DNA from: Daejeonella sp. H1SJ63
Lineage (GTDB): Bacteria; Bacteroidota; Bacteroidia; Sphingobacteriales; Sphingobacteriaceae
Assembly: GCF_029360775.1 (NCBI RefSeq)
Contig: NZ_JARKMZ010000007.1
Coordinates: 282,779-346,778 of the forward strand
Direction of reading: 5' to 3'
DNA: 64,000 bases
Positions 51,660 to 60,075 of this stretch are shown here, piece after piece (the stretch's first letter is position 1; each line of letters starts with the position of its first letter). The position numbers and the translations under genes were made by a program. The notes beneath the pieces are model-generated. The model was not told where the DNA came from and ran no database searches. It saw only the letters and a list, made by a program, of their open reading frames with translations.

Positions 51660-54170
51660 CTATTTAGACAAATTTAATATCCCTAATATAATAGCTCCAA
51701 GTGAAGCAACGCCAGTAGTTATTCCTAATAATTCCTGCGTAGATAATTTCTGACTTTCATCCTTTTTAGGAACAAAAATCTCGGAACCAGGATCTATAGA
51801 AGGGTAATTATTAAAGAAAAATATTTTACTGGTACTCTTAACGGAACCATTCGCATAAATAACATAAGATCGTCTTTTCAAAGATTTATTGGAAAATCCT
51901 CCACCCTGTGAAATATAATGCTTAAAGCCTCTACCCTGACTAAAAATGGTGGTAACAGGATACAATATCTCTCCATTAACCTTAACAGTTTGTAATTGCT
52001 TTGGAATTCTTAAAACATCGCCCTCCTCCAGAATGAGATCGGATTGAGTACCCGGATTTTCCAGGATCTTATCCAGCTTAATTCCCACATAAACATTTTT
52101 CAACACCTCTTTCTCTACATTAGTAGCCGTGGTATCCTTTACATTTTTCTGTAAACGCTGAAGTTTGGCTAATTTATTCTGTTCCTCTTCCTCTTCGTTG
52201 ATCGCATTTTTACCTTTAGGTTTTGCCGGGCCTTCACGCTTTAAGGAAGCTCCCTTAACATAGGCCAATGCCGTTAAACCACCTGCCCGTTTCAATAAAT
52301 CCGAAACCCTCTCGTCCTTACTTTTAATGGTATACATTCCCGGATACAAAACCTCCCCTTCCACCTTCACCTGGCGCTGTACCTCATAACCTATTGAACT
52401 TCTTACCGAAACGATATCAAAAGGCTGCAGCTCAAATTTAGGCTTTGAAAAAATCAGATTCTTGTCAATATCAATCTGAAAGACCTCAGAAATTATAGCA
52501 GATTCCGAACTTGAATTACTGTTCTTTACCCTTCTTGAAACTTCGACCCTTTGTTCAGTGGCAGCTTCGGTAAATCCACCCGCCTGTATGATCAATTCCT
52601 CCAAGGTCATTTTTTCTGCAAAATCGAACTCACCGGGTTGTCTGACTTCTCCGTCAATTCTGACCTTATATTCTTCCTTCAGATCAAATATAGATGCAAT
52701 ACTGATGATATCCTCTCTCATTAATGGAATATCCTTTGTGCTTCCTTTTAAGATCCCTGAAAGATCCACCGAAATCAGTTCTGTCTGATTATCCGCTTTC
52801 AAACGGGTTATATAGCCTCTCTGCTGAAATGCATCTTCCTTTAAGCCTTCAGCCTTTTTAATCAATTGAGCCAGGGTCAAACCGGGTTCCAGTTCATATT
52901 GACCCGGACGGAATACTGCCCCCTCAATACTGACCCGGTTTACGAATCTTTCCAATACCCTGTCCACAAAATATTTATCTCCGGTATTGGGCTGATATCC
53001 TGTAAATTGATCTGAACTGATATCGGCTATTTTACGTTCTGTATCCGTATTTTTTAAGACCTTCACTCTGGCCCTGAACGCATTTTCTGTGAAATCACCG
53101 GCAAAATTGAGCAGATCTTTGAAGGACTCTCCTGATCTTAATTCAAAAATGCCCGGGCGCTTCACTTCTCCAACAACTTCAATGCGCGACTGGTATACCG
53201 GAACGCGAATAATATCCTGATCCTGCAATCTTAAATTATCAGACATCTCACCCTTCATCAGGAAATCATAAATATCCAGAACCGCGATCTTTTTTCCTCC
53301 CCTGATCAACTCAATATTACGGAAAGAGCCTTTCTCTGTAGGTCCGCCGGAAGAATAAAGGGCATTAAACACATTTGCCAGGGAAGACAAGGTATAAGTA
53401 CCCGGTTTGACAATCTCACCGGTCAGAATCACCTTAATGCTCCGGATATTGCCGACAGCAATATTCAATTTGGTACTCCCGGTACGCAATCCGGCATAGA
53501 CTGTTGACATACGGGATCTAATCCTTGAACTCGCCGCTTCTATAGTTAGCCCTGCAACCGGAACTACCCCCACGTATTCGATATTGATATTCCCCTCAGG
53601 GCTCACTTTCAGGTTATAAGAAGCCTCTGAATTCCCGTAAATATCAATCAAGAGCTCATCATTCGGACCGATTACATAATTCTTCGGTGTGGCAATACTC
53701 AGATTAGGTTCAAAAGTTAATTTGGAATTCCTGAACAAATCTGCCCCGAATATCTTTGAACGAAGTTCATTAAATGCTTTTTCTGCTTCCGTTTCAGGAT
53801 CTTTTTGAACCTCTGTACTGTCCTGCTCAAAGCTCATTTCCCTGCCGCCGGTTCCTTTTCCGGACTGAATTTTATTCGGATCAGATTGTGAAGACTGCTT
53901 TTTATCATTCTTTTTCAGCTTCTCAACACGCTCCCTTAATTTTTTAATTTCTTCAGGACGCATTCCCCTTGCCTGAGCTATTTGCTCCATCTGGGCATCT
54001 CCCATACCGCTGGCTCCAGCCTGTCTCATAAAATTTCTCACCTGATCATCACTCAATTCATCCACACGGATATTACCCAGATTCTGAGTATTAACCTGAG
54101 CCATAGCCGGAATAGAGATACTCAAAAGGATCAAAAAAGCCAAATGGCTGAAAAGTTTGTTCATCTTCAT
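51660..54170 (-). CDS. wza: Outer-membrane polysaccharide export protein, SLBB repeats (Wza-like)
   Basis: An 836-residue secreted protein. I start at ATG 54168-54170 (MKMNKLFSHLAFLILLSI); the longer frame begins at TTG. The signal peptide ends near AMAQ. A charged coiled stretch (about 70-130) precedes a poly-export domain (IGPNDELLIDIYGNSEASYN), then at least five SLBB-type repeats marked by VTGEIVKPGTYTL, VVGEVKRPGIFEL, IEGAVFRPGQYEL, IDGEVRQPGEFDF and VEGEVLYPGMYTI (approximate). A C-terminal hydrophobic segment ends the protein. It forms the export channel. Confidence 0.92.
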   Translation of the reverse strand: MKMNKLFSHLAFLILLSISIPAMAQVNTQNLGNIRVDELSDDQVRNFMRQAGASGMGDAQMEQIAQARGMRPEEIKKLRERVEKLKKNDKKQSSQSDPNKIQSGKGTGGREMSFEQDSTEVQKDPETEAEKAFNELRSKIFGADLFRNSKLTFEPNLSIATPKNYVIGPNDELLIDIYGNSEASYNLKVSPEGNINIEYVGVVPVAGLTIEAASSRIRSRMSTVYAGLRTGSTKLNIAVGNIRSIKVILTGEIVKPGTYTLSSLANVFNALYSSGGPTEKGSFRNIELIRGGKKIAVLDIYDFLMKGEMSDNLRLQDQDIIRVPVYQSRIEVVGEVKRPGIFELRSGESFKDLLNFAGDFTENAFRARVKVLKNTDTERKIADISSDQFTGYQPNTGDKYFVDRVLERFVNRVSIEGAVFRPGQYELEPGLTLAQLIKKAEGLKEDAFQQRGYITRLKADNQTELISVDLSGILKGSTKDIPLMREDIISIASIFDLKEEYKVRIDGEVRQPGEFDFAEKMTLEELIIQAGGFTEAATEQRVEVSRRVKNSNSSSESAIISEVFQIDIDKNLIFSKPKFELQPFDIVSVRSSIGYEVQRQVKVEGEVLYPGMYTIKSKDERVSDLLKRAGGLTALAYVKGASLKREGPAKPKGKNAINEEEEEQNKLAKLQRLQKNVKDTTATNVEKEVLKNVYVGIKLDKILENPGTQSDLILEEGDVLRIPKQLQTVKVNGEILYPVTTIFSQGRGFKHYISQGGGFSNKSLKRRSYVIYANGSVKSTSKIFFFNNYPSIDPGSEIFVPKKDESQKLSTQELLGITTGVASLGAIILGILNLSK

Positions 54171-54407
54171 ATAACGCAATTGCGCAAAGCTAATTAATCT
54201 TCTTTATTAAAGAGTACCCGATATCGGGTAATTTTATATTGGTTTTTAGGTATAAAGATTGAAATCAATAGTTAAAGAGTACTAAAATCAATAAGATCCC
54301 TCATTGCATTCGGGATGACATTTTTCTCATCATTCGAATTTCCAGACCTAATTGAATTTTATCTCTCTTATGTATCTCAATACGCAATACTCTATACTCA
54401 ATACTGC
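54171..54407. other. Intergenic region between gmd and wza
   Basis: No gene. It holds the perfect 16-bp palindrome TACCCGATATCGGGTA at 54215-54230, related to repeats near 3057 and 61301, and at 54372-54412 a CAATACTC-type short repeat shared with 55551-55582. No T-run follows the stem on the minus strand. Confidence 0.5.
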
Positions 54408-55544
54408 TTATTCAAAATAATTCAGAGTATTAAATCCCCCATCCTTCAGATATTCATCCTTTTTCATCAGATGAAGATCAGATAAAACCATCTCTTTAAC
54501 CAAAGCAGCAAGATCATATTTCGGCTTCCAGCCCAGTTTGGTATTTGATTTGGTTGGATTACCTATTAACAAATCCACTTCAGTCGGTCTGAAATACTTC
54601 GGATCTACCTTGACTACCGTAGTCCCGGGCTTTAAGTTATCCGCTTTCAATTTCAGGCTTTCCATTTTGGTCTCGTCAACATCAATGATAACCCCTCTTT
54701 CCTGCTCATCCTTCCCACTGAATTCGACCTCTATTCCCAATTCAGCGAAGCTCATTTTCACGAAATCCCGGACTGTAGTTGTAACCCCGGTCGCAATCAC
54801 AAAATCCTCCGGCTTTTCCTGCTGCAGAATCAGCCACATTGCTTCCACATAATCTTTGGCATGGCCCCAGTCGCGCTGAGCGGAAAGATTACCGAGGTAT
54901 AAACAATTCTGCAGACCAAGGGCAATCTTTGCAGCGGCTCGGGTAATTTTACGGGTTACGAAGGTTTCGCCACGCACCGGACTTTCATGATTGAATAAAA
55001 TGCCATTACAGGCAAAGAGATTATAGGCTTCACGGTAATTCACGGTAATCCAGTATGCGTACATTTTCGCCACTGCATAGGGAGATCGTGGGTAAAAAGG
55101 AGTTTTTTCTGATTGAGGGACTTCCTGTACCAGGCCATATAGTTCTGAGGTTGAAGCCTGATAGATTTTAGTTTTTTTCTTTAAGCCCAGAATCCGTATT
55201 GCTTCCAGAATCCGCAAAGTACCCAAACCATCTGCATTGGCTGTATACTCGGGAGTTTCAAAACTCACCTGTACATGGCTCATTGCAGCAAGATTATAAA
55301 TCTCATCGGGCTGAGTTTCCTGAATAATGCGAATCAGATTTGTTGAATCCGTAAGATCGCCATAATGTAATTTTAAGCGAACACCCTGCTCATGAGGATC
55401 CTGATACAAATGATCAATACGATCCGTGTTCAGCAAGGAACTTCTTCGCTTGATCCCATGAACAAAATACCCCTTATTTAACAGAAATTCTGTCAGATAA
55501 GCCCCATCCTGACCGGTAATGCCTGTGATTAATGCTGTCTTCAT
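54408..55544 (-). CDS. gmd: GDP-mannose 4,6-dehydratase
   Basis: Converts GDP-mannose to GDP-4-keto-6-deoxymannose. 378 residues with [53 protein letters not shown] and [11 protein letters not shown] (Tyr-x-x-x-Lys), plus [19 protein letters not shown], all diagnostic of Gmd. No GDP-fucose synthase or RMD partner is visible within the window, so its product is either used elsewhere or finished by one of the generic SDRs here. Action on GDP-heptose from HddC is a further possibility. Confidence 0.95.
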   Translation of the reverse strand: MKTALITGITGQDGAYLTEFLLNKGYFVHGIKRRSSLLNTDRIDHLYQDPHEQGVRLKLHYGDLTDSTNLIRIIQETQPDEIYNLAAMSHVQVSFETPEYTANADGLGTLRILEAIRILGLKKKTKIYQASTSELYGLVQEVPQSEKTPFYPRSPYAVAKMYAYWITVNYREAYNLFACNGILFNHESPVRGETFVTRKITRAAAKIALGLQNCLYLGNLSAQRDWGHAKDYVEAMWLILQQEKPEDFVIATGVTTTVRDFVKMSFAELGIEVEFSGKDEQERGVIIDVDETKMESLKLKADNLKPGTTVVKVDPKYFRPTEVDLLIGNPTKSNTKLGWKPKYDLAALVKEMVLSDLHLMKKDEYLKDGGFNTLNYFE

Positions 55545-55550
55545 GAGGAG

Positions 55551-55582
55551 AGTATTGAGTAGTCAGTATTGAGTATTGAGAT
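55551..55582. repeat. Short AGTATTGAGT intergenic repeats
   Basis: AGTATTGAGT occurs three times within 32 bp (GAGTATTGAGTAGTCAGTATTGAGTATTGAG). Related strings are at 54372-54412, 56790-56805 and 57160-57178. These are interspersed repeats of the kind common in Bacteroidota intergenic DNA. The rest of the 209-bp gap up to the NusG-like gene holds nothing recognisable. Confidence 0.6.
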
Positions 55583-55753
55583 AGAATGTGCTGATCCGAA
55601 AGATTCTGCTTTCATCGATGATTTTGTTAGCTATGCAATTTTACAAAATATACCGTTAAAATCAGTTTTTGAACTGTGCTGGATATGGCTCCGCCCTTTC
55701 AGTCACATTTTCAGGGTGCGACATCTGTTTAAATTTTCAAAATCAGGCAATTT

Positions 55754-56248
55754 TTAAAAGGCCTGTAATTTCTCTATCATATTTTTTCTCAGGTCTACCC
55801 TGACCTGCAAACCGAGGTCTTCCAGAAGCAAAAGTGCATAATTACCCCTTTTCTCCAGAACCTCTGCTTCCTTATCCATCAATGCCCCTGAACGGATTCT
55901 GATCCGATCATTCACATTCAGGTTCTCTGCCTGTATGCCTTCATGATCGTATTCGATCAGCCAGCTTTTCAAAAGATTCATTTCCTTCTCCCGGATGATA
56001 GCCGGTTTCCCGCAATAGTATACATAACGCACCACACCCGGAACTGAAAAAATCTTATCCCTCTCCCAATCCTCCAGACTGACAAAACAATAGGATCTGA
56101 ACAGAGGCTCCTCCACCCATTTCCATCGGTCGCTCCAGAGTTTTTTCCTTTTTAACAGCGGACAAAATACTTCTATGCCGGCTTTAGCCAGTTTATCCGC
56201 AACCATTTTCTCTGATCGCGATTTCGTATAAATCACATACCAGTTCAT
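55754..56248 (-). CDS. NusG-like antiterminator, UpxY family
   Basis: A 164-residue NusG paralogue: WYVIYTKSRSEKMVADKLAK, WKWVEEPLFRSYCFVSL and VPGVVRYVYYCGKPAII make the NGN domain, and VNDRIRIRSGALMDKEAEV the KOW domain. UpxY proteins of Bacteroides bind RNA polymerase at the leader of a capsule operon and let it read through long operons. The ~56-kb operon starts with it, consistent with that role. It overlaps the regulator gene by 4 bp. Confidence 0.92.
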   Translation of the reverse strand: MNWYVIYTKSRSEKMVADKLAKAGIEVFCPLLKRKKLWSDRWKWVEEPLFRSYCFVSLEDWERDKIFSVPGVVRYVYYCGKPAIIREKEMNLLKSWLIEYDHEGIQAENLNVNDRIRIRSGALMDKEAEVLEKRGNYALLLLEDLGLQVRVDLRKNMIEKLQAF

Positions 56249-56781
56249 GCCGAATGATCAAAAATCAGAACCATTTCCTTATGATGCTTTTCAACATAAA
56301 CCTGTGCATCTTCTTTTTCAAAGACCAGATAACGGATCTTTCGGCCGATCAGGGGTTCCGCCTTCTCTACCAGATTACTCAGGTAGTTCCTGTCTATATT
56401 GTCCCCAATGATCATCAGATCAATGATATCCGAATCCAGTCCTCGGGCGATCATTCCCTCAAGATAAACGCGCTGTACATTTCCCAAACGGTCGATCACC
56501 TTTTCAAGCACATCTTCTACACCAATAAATTTTCGAATAATGCTGTTCAGATCCTTGAATAAGGGATGGAGTGTATTGGCCCGGTACAATTTCTTATTGC
56601 CATCCGATTCTGCCAGCAAAAGCCCGGCCTGCTCAAAACGGTTCAGCTCCTGCCGGATACCATTCGTGCTTTCATTAAACTCATTCTCCAGACTACGCAG
56701 ATAGCCCTGGTTATTGATGTTTAAGAAGAACTTCAGCAAAAGCTTAATTCTGGTTTTGGATGTGATCAGTGTTTCGAGCAT
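56245..56781 (-). CDS. Winged-helix regulator with nucleotidyltransferase-like domain
   Basis: A 178-residue protein with an N-terminal winged helix (about residues 1-75: SKTRIKLLLKFFLNI, STNGIRQELNRFEQAGLL). The second half (LEGMIARGLDSDIIDLMIIG) resembles the minimal nucleotidyltransferase fold and ends with a conserved-looking LVFEKEDAQVY. Similar genes head polysaccharide loci in other Bacteroidota, immediately before a UpxY gene, from memory. It may regulate transcription of this locus. It has its own promoter candidate 35 bp upstream. Confidence 0.8.
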   Translation of the reverse strand: MLETLITSKTRIKLLLKFFLNINNQGYLRSLENEFNESTNGIRQELNRFEQAGLLLAESDGNKKLYRANTLHPLFKDLNSIIRKFIGVEDVLEKVIDRLGNVQRVYLEGMIARGLDSDIIDLMIIGDNIDRNYLSNLVEKAEPLIGRKIRYLVFEKEDAQVYVEKHHKEMVLIFDHSA

Positions 56782-56815
56782 AATATTGAGTATATTTAGT
56801 ACTCATTATATGATT

Positions 56816-56845
56816 CAAAAATAGAACATATTTTTAGAACTGCAA
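56816..56845 (-). promoter_or_regulatory. Candidate promoter of the polysaccharide locus
   Basis: On the minus strand TTG (in TTGC, 56842-56845) is followed after 18 bases by TATTTTTG (56816-56823), matching the Bacteroidota TTTG-N17-23-TAnnTTTG pattern. Transcription would begin near 56808, leaving a short leader before the regulator ATG at 56781. It is the only place at the locus head where both elements fit. Confidence 0.6.
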
Positions 56846-57240
56846 GGAGAAATTGGCAATTAAGTTATCGGTTGTCTATTATCAGTTATCTGAATAAATT
56901 CTGATATATACAGCCCACTGTATTCCCAACTAAGGAGGGGGATTTTTGTAGTTTATAAGAATAATTATTCTGCTTGCAACTAAGAAGATTCTTCGTCGCC
57001 AAAAAAATCCGATAAATATAACAATTCGTTTGGCTCCTCTGAATGACAGAAAGGGTAAGAATTAAAAATTACTAATTAAGAAATCCTGTTACCTGTTGTC
57101 AGTTATCTGTTGCCTGATTTAATACAGCTAATATCACATTCAGTAGCCACTCATCTCAATAAGCATTACTCAATACTATTTTCTGTTATCTGAAAAACTC
57201 CATTTCTCGCTATTACAAGCAGTAGCATTTGATTAACTTC
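56846..57240. repeat. Intergenic region with CTGTTATCTGTT-type repeats
   Basis: No gene. Runs of short repeats occur: TTATCGGTTGTCTATTATCA near 56863, CTGTTGTCAGTTATCTGTTG near 57094 and TTTTCTGTTATCTG near 57180. These same strings recur inside the coding sequence of the CHAP gene at 58461-58503. A partial GATTCTTCGTCG-type repeat is near 56989. Confidence 0.6.
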
Positions 57241-57688
57241 TTTTGCGGCATCGGGTGAGGCGGCTACGACAAATAAGCCATTGCATAGACCATTGAAGCC
57301 TCACACGCAGCCGTTGATGGTTGCACTTTCCTAAGCTTTTAGCGTTCATCTTAGCACCCTTTATAATTCTCATGAAAGGTATTCATTTTAAAGTAGCAGG
57401 ATTCCCGAGCGTAGGGCTGAAAGAACGGCGGGCCGGGAGTATGGCTTTCGGCGGAGGAAGCGGAGCCTGCCCCGATCTTTGAGAGGGGTCTTTTCTTGAT
57501 TTTACTCAGTATTTTTTATTGTTTTTATCTGCCTTCGTGGTCTCACCCCTAAGGCGGTTCGGCATTGGCTACTTTTTGATCAAGCAAACCGCGAAGCAGC
57601 TTGAGAGCCATTGAAATTAAAAACAAACACCGAAAAAAGTAGCTTGCCTCCGCGGCTAGGAGCGATAATGAAATGGTACGAGCGGGGC
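57241..57688 (+). repeat. Large dispersed repeat, copy C
   Basis: Begins TTTTGCGGCATCGG and ends GAAATGGTACGAGCGGGG. Shares block order with copies A and B: CGCAGCCGTTGATGG, GAAAGAACGGCGGGCCGGGA, GCCTGCCCCGATCTTTGAGA, TCAGTATTTTTTATTGTTTT, TCGGCATTG and CCGCGAAGCAGCTTGAG. It has clearly diverged from A and B. Hairpin arms at 57567-57577 and 57634-57643 pair as GCTACTTTTT/AAAAAGTAGC, and an inner TCAAGC/GCTTGA pair is present. Confidence 0.88.
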
Positions 57689-57724
57689 TAAACTGAGCAA
57701 TTCATTAAAATTAATACTTACAAC

Positions 57725-58234
57725 TCAGCCGAGCATGCTTCTTATCCATCTTTTCAACCACCAACCCAGCAGAATAATCCCAAATAATCCAATCAACAAC
57801 CACATTACTCTCCGGGATTTATTTTCCAATACCCTGCTTTTTGCCGAATCATGCTTTTCACTTTGTTGATGTTCCTCATAACTTTGGCTGCTTTGCTGTT
57901 CTGCCTGAATGCCTGTACTGTCAGTCAAAGTTTTCACCTTTCTGCGTAGTCCGCTGATTTCAATCTTCTCAGCTTTACCGCGAAATCCATGTTGAAGCGA
58001 GAAACTAAAGGTATCGGCAGGAATGATATGGATGGTGTATAATTCATGGGTAGAGTCGCTCATCTGGAGGATATGTTTAGCATCGTATCGGGCAAGATGA
58101 TTCTCCTGTGTTAGGGTCTCTGATTGTGCTGAGGCTGAACTTTCAGCCTTTTGTCTGTTCAGCTTCCGGGTACTGCATGAGCTGAGAATGATCAGGGTCA
58201 GCAGAATTAATAGTTTGAATATTAAAGTTCTCAT
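57725..58234 (-). CDS. Lipoprotein with C-terminal membrane segment
   Basis: A 169-residue protein. The N-terminal signal ends in a lipobox LSSC, a lipoprotein cleavage site. Polar, Gln- and Ser-rich middle (GIQAEQQSSQSYEEHQQSEK), and a hydrophobic span near residues 143-160 (MWLLIGLFGIILLGWWL). It may span envelope layers in the manner of a phage spanin, but homology to spanins is not visible. The gene is 9 bp after the CHAP gene. Confidence 0.7.
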   Translation of the reverse strand: MRTLIFKLLILLTLIILSSCSTRKLNRQKAESSASAQSETLTQENHLARYDAKHILQMSDSTHELYTIHIIPADTFSFSLQHGFRGKAEKIEISGLRRKVKTLTDSTGIQAEQQSSQSYEEHQQSEKHDSAKSRVLENKSRRVMWLLIGLFGIILLGWWLKRWIRSMLG

Positions 58235-58243
58235 AATTTAGAT

Positions 58244-58981
58244 TTAAGGCTGCGGGATATACCCCGCAACCTGATAAATAGATTTGACAGGTCGCCGCTT
58301 GCGATATACTCCATCTCCTTCTCTACTGCCATAAATAGTAGTATTCCCTTCTACCGTAATCAACCAGGTTCCATCCCATTGATCGATGAAGCCTGCATGG
58401 GCAATGCGCTTTTTGTCGGGGAAATAGATGCCGAAAACATCACCGGTATTTGGTTGACGGATATCTGTTGGCTGTTTTCTGTTATCTGTTGTCTGTCTGT
58501 TCGGATAGATGAAAGCTAATGGGACTTGTATTAATTTCGGGTTGCCTGCCTGAATGGTAGGTAACTTAATTTCTGATACAGCTGCCCTGCTTTCAACTTT
58601 AAGCTTTCTGCTTTCAGCTCTTTCCCATATCACTTTACTACTCGTAAACAAATCCGGAGACCAGCCTGTTTTGGGGTTCTGGACATCGGCCTTACCCAAA
58701 ACCCAGCAGACAAAAGCAGCGCACCAGGGATTTCCTGACGGAAGGTTTACATAGTTGAGGTATTGCGCGACCGCCGGGCCTGAGTTTATTCCTTTCTCGC
58801 GGATGCCGATCTGGGAAGTGTAGATTTCCTGAACCTTTTGCCGTATAGCATTGCCACGGGCCGGAATTGTTTGTCCTTTGACATGCGGAGCATTGAGAAT
58901 TGCAATGCAGAGCAGAAAGAAAATCGATAGTTCCATCATCAGAATGAGGAGCCTGTCTGAGTTGTGATTGCCTGTTTTCAT
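58244..58981 (-). CDS. CHAP-domain-like hydrolase with repeat-derived inserts
   Basis: A 245-residue secreted or membrane-anchored protein (hydrophobic span about residues 10-28). GNPWCAAFVCWVLGKADV is the CHAP-type Cys region, HAGFIDQWDGTWLITVEGNT the His and Asn/Glu region. These are peptidoglycan amidase/endopeptidase features. Two stretches between them look foreign: DNA 58587-58620 (TTTCAACTTTAAGCTTTCTG and on) and 58461-58503 (GTTTTCTGTTATCTGTTGTC and on) are typical intergenic repeats, read in frame. It belongs to the cluster bracketed by the large repeats. Confidence 0.78.
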   Translation of the reverse strand: MKTGNHNSDRLLILMMELSIFFLLCIAILNAPHVKGQTIPARGNAIRQKVQEIYTSQIGIREKGINSGPAVAQYLNYVNLPSGNPWCAAFVCWVLGKADVQNPKTGWSPDLFTSSKVIWERAESRKLKVESRAAVSEIKLPTIQAGNPKLIQVPLAFIYPNRQTTDNRKQPTDIRQPNTGDVFGIYFPDKKRIAHAGFIDQWDGTWLITVEGNTTIYGSREGDGVYRKRRPVKSIYQVAGYIPQP

Positions 58982-58991
58982 GGGAGCTGTT

Positions 58992-59630
58992 TTAATTGGT
59001 GATTACTTTACCCAGATATACCGAATCGGAACAGGCATTTTGCAAGACAGAGCGGTAGAAAAGCCATAAACAGCATTCCTTTCCGGCAAACTCCTCCGGT
59101 AGTCGGATACTTCCGGATTCATCCGACCTCCGGATTCCCGTCCTGTCATTATACCAAAACTCCTTTAAAGAAATACAGTAAACCAAAACCAGCAATTCGT
59201 CTGCAGGACTGGTATCAAATCGCTGATAAAACGACCAGCTGAAACTTAACTGACCCGGTTTTTCTGCCTGAACAGAGATTTTATGGGGTTCTTCCAGACT
59301 CCCCTGAATCAGCTTTACTTTAGCATAGTCGATTTCCAGATCCGGATAGTCGCCTGTGACAGCCTCATCCAGAATCTGCCTGAATGCAATGCCTTTACCG
59401 CTCTTTTTCGGATTGCTTACTTTATAAGCGGCATTCAGGATCCATCCAATTTGACACAGAAAGCCGGAGACAAGTCCAAATTTTGCACGGTAGATCAGCT
59501 GTTTTTCTGTTGCCGGTTTTAGTGTTTTACGCGGTAAACTCCTCACATAATTAACACCGTTTTTTATCACATACACCCGATCTCCAAGCTTCCCGGATAT
59601 CGGGCCTAAACATCCTCTTTGAATTGCCAT
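58992..59630 (-). CDS. DUF6266-like protein (copy 2)
   Basis: A 212-residue protein. MAIQRGCLGPISGKLGDRVY and INYVRSLPRKTLKPATEKQ are the N-terminal family pattern: GxxGxxSGKxG then a basic stretch with KP. SGKGIAFRQILDEAVTGDYP and IDYAKVKLIQGSLEEP match the sister protein at 60076 in the same order. Function is unknown. No signal peptide. Lies 10 bp from the CHAP gene. Confidence 0.8.
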   Translation of the reverse strand: MAIQRGCLGPISGKLGDRVYVIKNGVNYVRSLPRKTLKPATEKQLIYRAKFGLVSGFLCQIGWILNAAYKVSNPKKSGKGIAFRQILDEAVTGDYPDLEIDYAKVKLIQGSLEEPHKISVQAEKPGQLSFSWSFYQRFDTSPADELLVLVYCISLKEFWYNDRTGIRRSDESGSIRLPEEFAGKECCLWLFYRSVLQNACSDSVYLGKVITN

Positions 59631-59645
59631 GACATTTATTTTTGT

Positions 59646-60014
59646 TTATAAAAGGGCTGATAAGACGAGTATAAATGCGTAAAATATCAGCATGTAAAAG
59701 CTCAGATATATAATCACTTTCTGATAGGCTGTCAGCGATCTGAAATTACTCTCCAGCTGTCTGTCCGAATACTCTGCAAATGCCGGCCAGATGCTGACAA
59801 TGATCCTCCAGGTCATCGCTTTAAAAATGAGCACCGCCGTTGCTGCCAGGATAATGGCACTTAAGATTCCGGGATCTATGGCTGCCGCAGATCCATCCAC
59901 CTCACGGATCAGGTAAGGAAATACGATGAATGTTAGCATGACCACAATAATGTCGGCAAGCTCCTTTCTGAAAGGGAAATGCCAGGGGAAATAATATTTT
60001 TTAGATAGTTCCAT
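59646..60014 (-). CDS. Small membrane protein, holin-like in size
   Basis: About 122 residues with three predicted hydrophobic segments (LADIIVVMLTFIVFPYL, AIILAATAVLIFKAMTW, VIIYLSFYMLIFYAFILVL). I use ATG at 60012-60014 (MELSKKYYFPWHFPFRKEL); the longer frame starts with GTG at 60066-60068. Between two DUF6266 genes and ahead of a CHAP gene, a holin-like or transport role is possible but only by context. Confidence 0.65.
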   Translation of the reverse strand: MELSKKYYFPWHFPFRKELADIIVVMLTFIVFPYLIREVDGSAAAIDPGILSAIILAATAVLIFKAMTWRIIVSIWPAFAEYSDRQLESNFRSLTAYQKVIIYLSFYMLIFYAFILVLSALL

Positions 60015-60075
60015 GATTTTAATGATCAGATTTTGAACAAAATAGCGGCGGCATATCTCAGCCGCCACCAGCTAA

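Noticed and set aside
54185-54192. TAGCTTTG on the minus strand as a wza promoter
   Set aside because: It fits TAnnTTTG but lies only 15 bp from the start codon and has no -33 element.
54215-54230. TACCCGATATCGGGTA as a terminator after gmd
   Set aside because: No T-run follows on the minus strand, and similar palindromes occur elsewhere as dispersed repeats.
55569-55757. 62-residue plus-strand open frame between gmd and the UpxY-like gene
   Set aside because: Its start lies in the AGTATTGAGT repeats; no domain or context supports it.
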